Shown here: positions 25,483 through 29,858 of the stretch, piece by piece
Position numbering within the stretch: position 1 is the stretch's first letter
Layout of the letters: every line of letters starts with the position of its first letter
DNA from: Flavobacteriaceae bacterium UBA4022
Lineage (GTDB): Bacteria; Bacteroidota; Bacteroidia; Flavobacteriales; Flavobacteriaceae
Assembly: GCA_002384055.1 (NCBI GenBank)
Contig: DGAU01000015.1
Span: 388-30,245, forward strand
Reading direction: 5' to 3'
DNA: 29,858 nucleotides
Notes under the pieces: generated by a model
What the model was told of the DNA's origin: nothing
Database searches by the model: none
Seen by the model: only the letters and a program-made list of their open reading frames with translations
Program-made: the position numbers and the translations under genes

Positions 25483-26826
25483 TTAGTCCATTGAAGTTGG
25501 CGCGATGGCGAAAGGGTAGTAACTTTTTTTAAATTTTAAAACCAAGACTCCTGCGCGAAAAACAAGCCAGCCGAGCATCGCCCACCAGATGCCAACGAGT
25601 CCACCATCGAGATAATGCGACAGGATAAGGATTGGGGCAAAACCAAACAATGCCGCACCAACCAGGCTGTTGCGCAAAAAGGCCATTTCCCCCAAACCTT
25701 TAAAAATGGCATCCATGGTAAAAGCGATGGCGTTAAAAGGTTGGATCAGGACAATGAGAAAAAACACCCCGTAATACAACGGGAGTACCTCGGGATCTTG
25801 AATGAATATGTGGCCGATCTGTCGGTAAAAAAGGCCGCCCAAGAGCATAAGCCCAGCAGCCACAACGAGGTTATATTGATTGACTTTTTTGGTGAGCAGC
25901 CATAAGCCCTTGTATTGCTTGGCCCCTAAAAGCTTACCTCCGATCAGGTTCCCAGCAGCACCATAACCATCGATGAAAAAGGCAGAAAACAACCAAATAT
26001 TGATCGCAATGGTATGCGCGGCCATCGCCTGAGGGCTGATGCCATTGGCTTCGCGCACGGCCATAATGAGTACCGCGTTCAGAGCAATGGATCTAAAAAA
26101 TAAATGGACACTCATGGTAACCAGGCGGCGGATCTCGTGATGGATGGGCCCCAAGAAAGCCAGGCTAATACTTGACTTTTTGAAGTAGATTATCAGGACA
26201 AAAAATGCCATAAAGGCTTGAGATATAAGGCTGGCCCATGCCGCCCCGTCGACACCCATGGCCGGGATGTGATCGCCGTAGCCATAGACCAACAAAAAAT
26301 CTAACCCAACATTGAGTAACGCACCTAGCCCAGCCACAATCATTGGATAAATCGTGTTTTGAAGCCCCCGGAACACCCCAAAAAGAGCAAAGGTGAACAG
26401 GGTAAAAGGGAAGCCCCACACCCGAATTTTGTAATAGGACATGCTCAGGTCCAAAACCAAGCCTTGGGCATTGAGCAGCACGAATATTTCTTGAATAAAG
26501 AGTGAGGTAATGGCCAAAACCAAGACACCTAAGCCCACATTAAAAACAATGGCTTGGCCAGGGAATCGATGGAGGCCAGCAACTTTGCCGGCGCCCAAAT
26601 TCTGAGCGACAATAGTCGAAATGGCACTACGGGTTTGCGCCAAAACCCATATCAACATCGACAGGAATGAACCCACAACACCTACCGCGGCTAGTGCCTC
26701 GGTCCCGTAAATGGGAATATTGCCCACCACTGCCGCGTCGGTTGCCGAAAGTATCGGCTCTGTAATCCCCGAGATGATGGCTGGCAGGGCGAGATACTGG
26801 ATATTTTTGAAGGATAACTCTTTCAC
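25483..26826 (-). CDS. MATE family efflux transporter, DinF-like
   Basis: Inner-membrane exporter driven by proton or sodium gradients, family MATE, closest to the DinF branch. The GTG at 26826 gives 447 residues starting MKELSFKNIQYLALPAI. A longer frame from a TTG at 26850 adds eight residues; I prefer GTG because homologues begin close to it. About twelve hydrophobic helices are visible. Family marks are ITEPILSATDAAVVGNI at the start, STIVAQNLGAGK near 70, and a second half beginning near 230 with AHTIAINIWLFSAF. Substrate unknown; DNA damage or drug resistance roles are known for some DinF proteins. It is divergent from the T9SS type B gene. Confidence 0.92.
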   Translation of the reverse strand: MKELSFKNIQYLALPAIISGITEPILSATDAAVVGNIPIYGTEALAAVGVVGSFLSMLIWVLAQTRSAISTIVAQNLGAGKVAGLHRFPGQAIVFNVGLGVLVLAITSLFIQEIFVLLNAQGLVLDLSMSYYKIRVWGFPFTLFTFALFGVFRGLQNTIYPMIVAGLGALLNVGLDFLLVYGYGDHIPAMGVDGAAWASLISQAFMAFFVLIIYFKKSSISLAFLGPIHHEIRRLVTMSVHLFFRSIALNAVLIMAVREANGISPQAMAAHTIAINIWLFSAFFIDGYGAAGNLIGGKLLGAKQYKGLWLLTKKVNQYNLVVAAGLMLLGGLFYRQIGHIFIQDPEVLPLYYGVFFLIVLIQPFNAIAFTMDAIFKGLGEMAFLRNSLVGAALFGFAPILILSHYLDGGLVGIWWAMLGWLVFRAGVLVLKFKKSYYPFAIAPTSMD

Positions 26827-26831
26827 ACAAA

Positions 26832-26862
26832 CAAAGGTAGGAGAAGGCAATCAGAATCCATA
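26832..26862 (-). promoter_or_regulatory. Candidate promoter of the MATE-queD-lpxH run
   Basis: On the minus strand TATG, 19 bp, then TACCTTTG; the -7 box is a full match to TAnnTTTG and the -33 box has one mismatch to TTTG. The -7 box ends only 5 bp before the GTG at 26826, so a transcript from it would be leaderless or nearly so. That is unusual and also raises the possibility of a coincidental match. Confidence 0.4.
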
Positions 26863-26880
26863 GATTGCATGCGGAATATG

Positions 26881-26888
26881 TATCTTTA
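26881..26888 (+). promoter_or_regulatory. Possible -7 box of the T9SS type B gene
   Basis: TATCTTTA matches seven of eight positions of TAnnTTTG and lies 22 bp before the TTG start at 26911. An ATTG is 13 bp upstream, too close for a standard -33 box. Together with the MATE promoter it would make the 84-bp gap a divergent control region. Confidence 0.3.
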
Positions 26889-26910
26889 AGGCGCTTGAAA
26901 AAGAAAGAAT

Positions 26911-28641
26911 TTGAAACCAGGATTGTTTTTTGGGGTGTTACTGCTGTGGATCGGTTTAAGCGGATCTGTTCAGGCACAAGGCTGCCCGAATTTGATCAGC
27001 CCGGTTGACGGACAAACCAATGTGCCTGTTGAGGCCTCCATTAGTTGGGACCCCGTGGTTGGCGTAACGGGCTATATCATCTCCTTGGGTACAAGCCCAG
27101 GAGGCAACGATTTGGTCAACGAACAGCAAGTGGGTAACGATACTTTCTTTGCGCCACCCAACGGAATGCCGGAAATGGAGACCATTTATGTGACCCTAAC
27201 CCTATTTTTCTTTAACCAGGAGAATATAGTTTGCCTGAGCCAATCCTTTACCACAGAAATTATTTCACAACCTCCAGGTTGTAGCGCACTAGCCTTTCCT
27301 GGTGATGGCGCTACTGGCGTTAATGTGGCCACTAATTTGAGCTGGACCTATGCGCCGAAGGCTACGGGATATCGATTGTCTTTGGGAACCTCACCAGCGG
27401 GCAACGAATTATTGAATCAAGCAGATATGGGCACGACCCTATCTTACAACCCCCCTGTTAATTTGCCTTTCGACACCACAATTTATGTTCAGATAGAGCC
27501 CTATAACGCATTAGGAGAAGCGCAGGGTTGCGCCATGAATTCTTTTAACACCGCGTCTCAAGGATCTCCCCCCGATTGTACTTATCTTATTACCCCGCCA
27601 AATGGCGCGATCAATGTAGGCTTGTCCCCGTTTTTGGAATGGGAAGCGGTTGCTGATGCCTTGGGGTACATTATGTCTATTGGCAGTACGCCCTTTAGTT
27701 CGGACATACTGGATCAGGGGGTGTTTACAGAGACCGCAACATTTGTTTTGAACTTTGAGTCGAACAACACCTACTATGTGACCATTACCCCGTTTAATGA
27801 TGCGGGCCAAGCACTGGGGTGTGCCCAAGAATCCTTTTCGACTATTTTGGGCTGTGGGCCTTTTTATGATCCAGAAACCGGAGCACTCACCTCTTATTAT
27901 CCCGATCTCGAGTTTCCTGCGCAAATCGGACTTTGTAATAACCAAGTGCCCAAGACGATCAGCGCACCCGATGGAGCGCAAGGTTATCGCTGGTATAAGA
28001 TACAGGGCTCGGGCGAGGTTTTTTTGGGAGCGTCACAAGAACTTACGCTTTACGAAACAGGGACCTATCGTTTTGAAGCCTACAATACGGTTTCGGATCA
28101 GGACCAAACCATCGAATGTCTCTATAGTCAACAATTTGAGGTGTCTTTTTCGGGCGCCGGACAGGTACAGGAGGCCCTCATTACGCGTGTAGGGCTTAGC
28201 TTTAACCTAGAGGTTGTGGCCGATGGTTTTGGGGATTATGTCTTCAGTCTTGATGGTGAAAATTATCAGCCAACAGGATTTTTTACAGGCCTTTCGGATG
28301 GATGGTATACCGTGTTCATCAATGATTTGAATGGTTGTGGGATTACCGAATATCCTCTGCGGATTACGTTCCCAGACAAGGGCTTTCCGCCATATTTTTC
28401 ACCCAACGACGACGGCATCAATGATTTTTGGCGTTACGAAAAGCCGTTGATTAATCCGCTATTGCTCGTGCGCACAGTCATTTTTGACCGGTACGGCAAA
28501 ACTTTGGCCCTATTTGGCCCTGAAAACCAGGGGTGGGATGGCACGTACCGGGGCGCCGCCATGCCAGCCGAGGGGTATTGGTATCGCGCGACAACCGCCG
28601 ACGGTGAGGCCGTGACCGGCTATTTTTCTTTGGTGCGCTGA
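26911..28641 (+). CDS. Multi-domain secreted protein with T9SS type B (gliding-type) C-terminal domain
   Basis: Product of 576 residues. The start is a TTG at 26911; a stop codon lies five codons upstream and no ATG is near, and TTG gives a clear signal peptide (MKPGLFFGVLLLWIGLSGSVQAQ). Three homologous Ig/fibronectin-III-like repeats follow at about 24-115, 124-214 and 223-311. Each opens with Cys-(P/S/T) then PxxGxxNV, has GYxxSxGxxP in the middle, and closes with a cysteine and an SF strand; paired cysteines in each suggest disulfides. Residues about 315-480 hold further beta-rich segments (GYRWYKIQG, SDGWYTVFINDLNGC). The last 85 residues or so, with YFSPNDDGINDFW, FDRYGK, WDGTYRG and GYWYRA, are a type B sorting domain used by the type IX system. 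Likely a cell-surface adhesin or structural protein; no enzyme motif seen. Confidence 0.88.
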   Translation: MKPGLFFGVLLLWIGLSGSVQAQGCPNLISPVDGQTNVPVEASISWDPVVGVTGYIISLGTSPGGNDLVNEQQVGNDTFFAPPNGMPEMETIYVTLTLFFFNQENIVCLSQSFTTEIISQPPGCSALAFPGDGATGVNVATNLSWTYAPKATGYRLSLGTSPAGNELLNQADMGTTLSYNPPVNLPFDTTIYVQIEPYNALGEAQGCAMNSFNTASQGSPPDCTYLITPPNGAINVGLSPFLEWEAVADALGYIMSIGSTPFSSDILDQGVFTETATFVLNFESNNTYYVTITPFNDAGQALGCAQESFSTILGCGPFYDPETGALTSYYPDLEFPAQIGLCNNQVPKTISAPDGAQGYRWYKIQGSGEVFLGASQELTLYETGTYRFEAYNTVSDQDQTIECLYSQQFEVSFSGAGQVQEALITRVGLSFNLEVVADGFGDYVFSLDGENYQPTGFFTGLSDGWYTVFINDLNGCGITEYPLRITFPDKGFPPYFSPNDDGINDFWRYEKPLINPLLLVRTVIFDRYGKTLALFGPENQGWDGTYRGAAMPAEGYWYRATTADGEAVTGYFSLVR

Positions 28642-29141
28642 TCCAAGACCAACTCTAGGGTAATGAAAGGGTGCTCGCTTTGTTTTGGAAAAAAGATTTC
28701 TCCCGTGGCGCGGTATCCGCGCGCGGCATAAAAGCTCAGATTACGTTTGTTCATGCCAAAGGTGTCTAGCCGCAAAGAGGCACACTCAATCTTTTTGGCG
28801 TGGCCTTCTGCAAAGTCCATCAGCTGGCGTGCAATGCCTTGACCCTGATATTCAGGATGTACCGCCAAACGGTGGACATAGAGGTGTTTGGTTGTTTGGG
28901 TAAGCCAATTGATGGGGGTGTATTCGGCATCCATGTCTGTGCGTAATGCAATACAACCCACAACACGACCTGCCACGCGATAAACATTTAGGACTTCGGC
29001 CTGGAGGTCTGAAGCAAAAGCCGCCTTATTGGGATAATGCGCGTTCCACTGATAAATACCTTGCTCTTTAAGGTGAGTGGCGCAAGCCCTGGTGATGGCC
29101 AAAAGGGTATCTAGGTCACTTTGTTTCGCTGGACTGATCAT
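28620..29141 (-). CDS. GNAT family N-acetyltransferase
   Basis: Product of 173 residues, normal for a single GNAT domain, cytoplasmic. Motif A is RLAVHPEYQGQGIARQLM (91-108), with the acetyl-CoA pyrophosphate loop QGQGIA (99-104). Motif B/C at the end is FGMNKRNLSFYAARGYRATGE. The acceptor cannot be read from sequence; small molecules or protein N-termini are possible. Its stop overlaps the last 22 bp of the T9SS type B gene on the opposite strand. The ATG at 29141 is 52 bp after the small exported protein gene on the same strand. Confidence 0.9.
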   Translation of the reverse strand: MISPAKQSDLDTLLAITRACATHLKEQGIYQWNAHYPNKAAFASDLQAEVLNVYRVAGRVVGCIALRTDMDAEYTPINWLTQTTKHLYVHRLAVHPEYQGQGIARQLMDFAEGHAKKIECASLRLDTFGMNKRNLSFYAARGYRATGEIFFPKQSEHPFITLELVLDQRTKEK

Positions 29142-29193
29142 GTTCTAAAAATTCAAAAGCGCAAGCCTTGGAAGGGTTTTATTTTTAAGCCTA

Positions 29194-29649
29194 CTATTCG
29201 CTGAGGTTTAAATTCCATCTGTAGCCAAAATTCAAAATAGCTTTTTGACCGAATCCCCTAGAAGGGGAGTAAAAGGGATTAAATTCCACGGAGGTTATCC
29301 AGTGTCCCCTTTTACGCGTTCCTAAACTAGATTGACCATAGATATTAAATGGCCACGGTCTTATTCCGACAACTATTTTGGTGTTGTTAAATTTCTTCCC
29401 TATTCCGATTTTACCCGTGACCAATGTCGGCAACGCAAAACCCGCCTCATATTCGTAAATCACGTCATTTTCATTGATAAATGTTTTACCCCAAAGAACT
29501 GAAGTCCCAGGAAAAATAACTTCATTTAACAAAGCAACGCCGAAATTCCATTCTATGAATGAAGCCTCAGAAGTGCCACTGGGGGCTTCTTGAGCAATAC
29601 TACTGCTTAAAAAAAAAGATAATACAAGGAATAAAAAAACTTTTTTCAT
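29194..29649 (-). CDS. Small exported hypothetical protein, beta-rich
   Basis: I do not recognise a family. The product has 151 residues with a strong Sec signal peptide (MKKVFLFLVLSFFLSSSIAQ, cleavage after Ala19 likely) and no lipobox. The mature part alternates hydrophobic and polar residues with glycine and aromatic pairs (FGVALLNEVIF, YEYEAGFALP, GKIGIGKKF, VVGIRPWPFN, HWITSVEFNPF, AILNFGYRWNLNL). This resembles strands of a small outer-membrane beta-barrel, and the last strand ends in NLNLSE. It is 52 bp upstream of the GNAT gene on the same strand, so the two may share a transcript. Base composition is more AT-rich than its neighbours, which could mean recent acquisition or just an exported small gene. 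Confidence 0.75.
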   Translation of the reverse strand: MKKVFLFLVLSFFLSSSIAQEAPSGTSEASFIEWNFGVALLNEVIFPGTSVLWGKTFINENDVIYEYEAGFALPTLVTGKIGIGKKFNNTKIVVGIRPWPFNIYGQSSLGTRKRGHWITSVEFNPFYSPSRGFGQKAILNFGYRWNLNLSE

Positions 29650-29673
29650 TGCGCTCTGGGAGTTTATTTATTT

Positions 29674-29681
29674 CAAAGATA
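29674..29681 (-). promoter_or_regulatory. Candidate -7 box of the small exported protein gene
   Basis: The minus strand reads TATCTTTG, a full match to TAnnTTTG, 24 bp before the ATG at 29649. The -33 region is less clear (TTTT at about 22 bp). The gap 29650-29818 otherwise holds only the tRNA promoter candidate. Confidence 0.45.
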
Positions 29682-29764
29682 AGCGATTTAGAGCTTCGGA
29701 ATTAAAATTATGGGTAGAGGAGTTGACAAGGGAAAACAGGAATAATTTTCTTGGCTTGCAAATG

Positions 29765-29797
29765 TTTGAACCCCGAAGGGATTAATCATTAAATTTT
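29765..29797 (+). promoter_or_regulatory. Possible promoter of the tRNA-Ala gene
   Basis: TTTG at 29765-29768 and TAAATTTT at 29790-29797 are 21 bp apart, one mismatch from the Bacteroidota consensus in the -7 box. A transcript would start roughly 15 bp before the mature tRNA end at 29819. Confidence 0.35.
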
Positions 29798-29818
29798 ATT
29801 ATTTTCGCTGTCACTTTC

Positions 29819-29858
29819 GGGGATGTAGCTCAGTTGGCTAGAGCGCTTGACTGGCAGT
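29819..29858 (+). tRNA. tRNA-Ala(GGC), 5' part, cut by the window edge
   Basis: The acceptor 5' strand GGGGATG (29819-29825) is followed by TA, a D-arm with GCTC/GAGC stem and the AGTTGGCTA loop, then G26 and the anticodon stem CTTGA. The 7-base loop CTGGCAG (29851-29857) puts the anticodon at GGC (29853-29855), which reads alanine codons GCC and GCT. The last base of the window is the first base of the 3' anticodon stem, so the T-arm and the acceptor 3' strand, including the G3-U70 identity pair, lie outside. Identity rests on the loop and could not be checked against the missing half. Confidence 0.85.

Noticed and set aside
1..29858. Search for CRISPR arrays, insertion sequences, integrases and rRNA
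   Set aside because: No regularly spaced repeats, transposase-like products, terminal inverted repeats or rRNA sequence were seen in the window.

Overview
The window looks like chromosome from a member of the Flavobacteriaceae (phylum Bacteroidota), probably marine. This rests on a SusC/SusD pair, lipoproteins with SPII signals, two proteins with type IX secretion (T9SS) C-terminal sorting domains, a triple-tyrosine (Y_Y_Y)/LuxR regulator, promoter-like TAnnTTTG boxes in several intergenic gaps, and the absence of strong Shine-Dalgarno sequences. No mobile element, CRISPR array or rRNA was seen. Most of the sequence is coding and only one gap approaches 250 bp besides the one near the left edge.

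Region 1 (1-11210, all minus strand) is a polysaccharide utilisation locus. In transcription order it holds a membrane-spanning Y_Y_Y/LuxR regulator, a 248-bp control region with a perfect 10-bp inverted repeat, susC, susD, a two-PKD surface lipoprotein with a duplicated C-terminal module, and a GH16 lipoprotein with an EMDIME catalytic motif. After a 259-bp gap comes the first 34 codons of another exported protein. The GH16 active-site context points to beta-1,3-glucan (laminarin) as the substrate. The regulator would sense the glycan from the periplasm, SusC/SusD would import oligosaccharides, and the two lipoproteins would bind and cut the polymer at the cell surface.

Region 2 (11236-14364, minus) holds an ABC ATPase without a permease gene and an S9 prolyl oligopeptidase lipoprotein. 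Both are closely spaced upstream of the regulator and could be co-transcribed with it.

Region 3 (14437-17513, minus) holds a di-haem c-type cytochrome lipoprotein followed by an FG-GAP/VCBS-ASPIC protein with a T9SS type A tail, ending in a clear intrinsic terminator.

Region 4 (17612-20928, minus) is a housekeeping run: tdk, alr, mscL and asd. Divergent from it on the plus strand (21028-24194) are a conserved hypothetical gene, rsmI and recJ. recJ overlaps the convergent lpxH by 11 bp.

Region 5 (24184-26826, minus) holds a DinF-like MATE transporter, queD and lpxH. Divergent from it is a large T9SS type B protein (plus, 26911-28641) whose 3' end overlaps a convergent GNAT acetyltransferase gene by 22 bp. 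The window closes with a small exported beta-rich protein (minus) and the 5' part of a tRNA-Ala(GGC) (plus).

Several longest-possible reading frames start too far upstream. I moved the starts of the regulator, the FG-GAP protein, the cytochrome, asd, mscL, alr, queD and the MATE gene to internal codons that fit signal peptides or family N-termini. I did not find a clearly new multi-gene system. The best leads are the control-region repeat, the duplicated module of the surface protein, the uncharacterised middle domain of the GH16 protein, and the cytochrome/FG-GAP pair.
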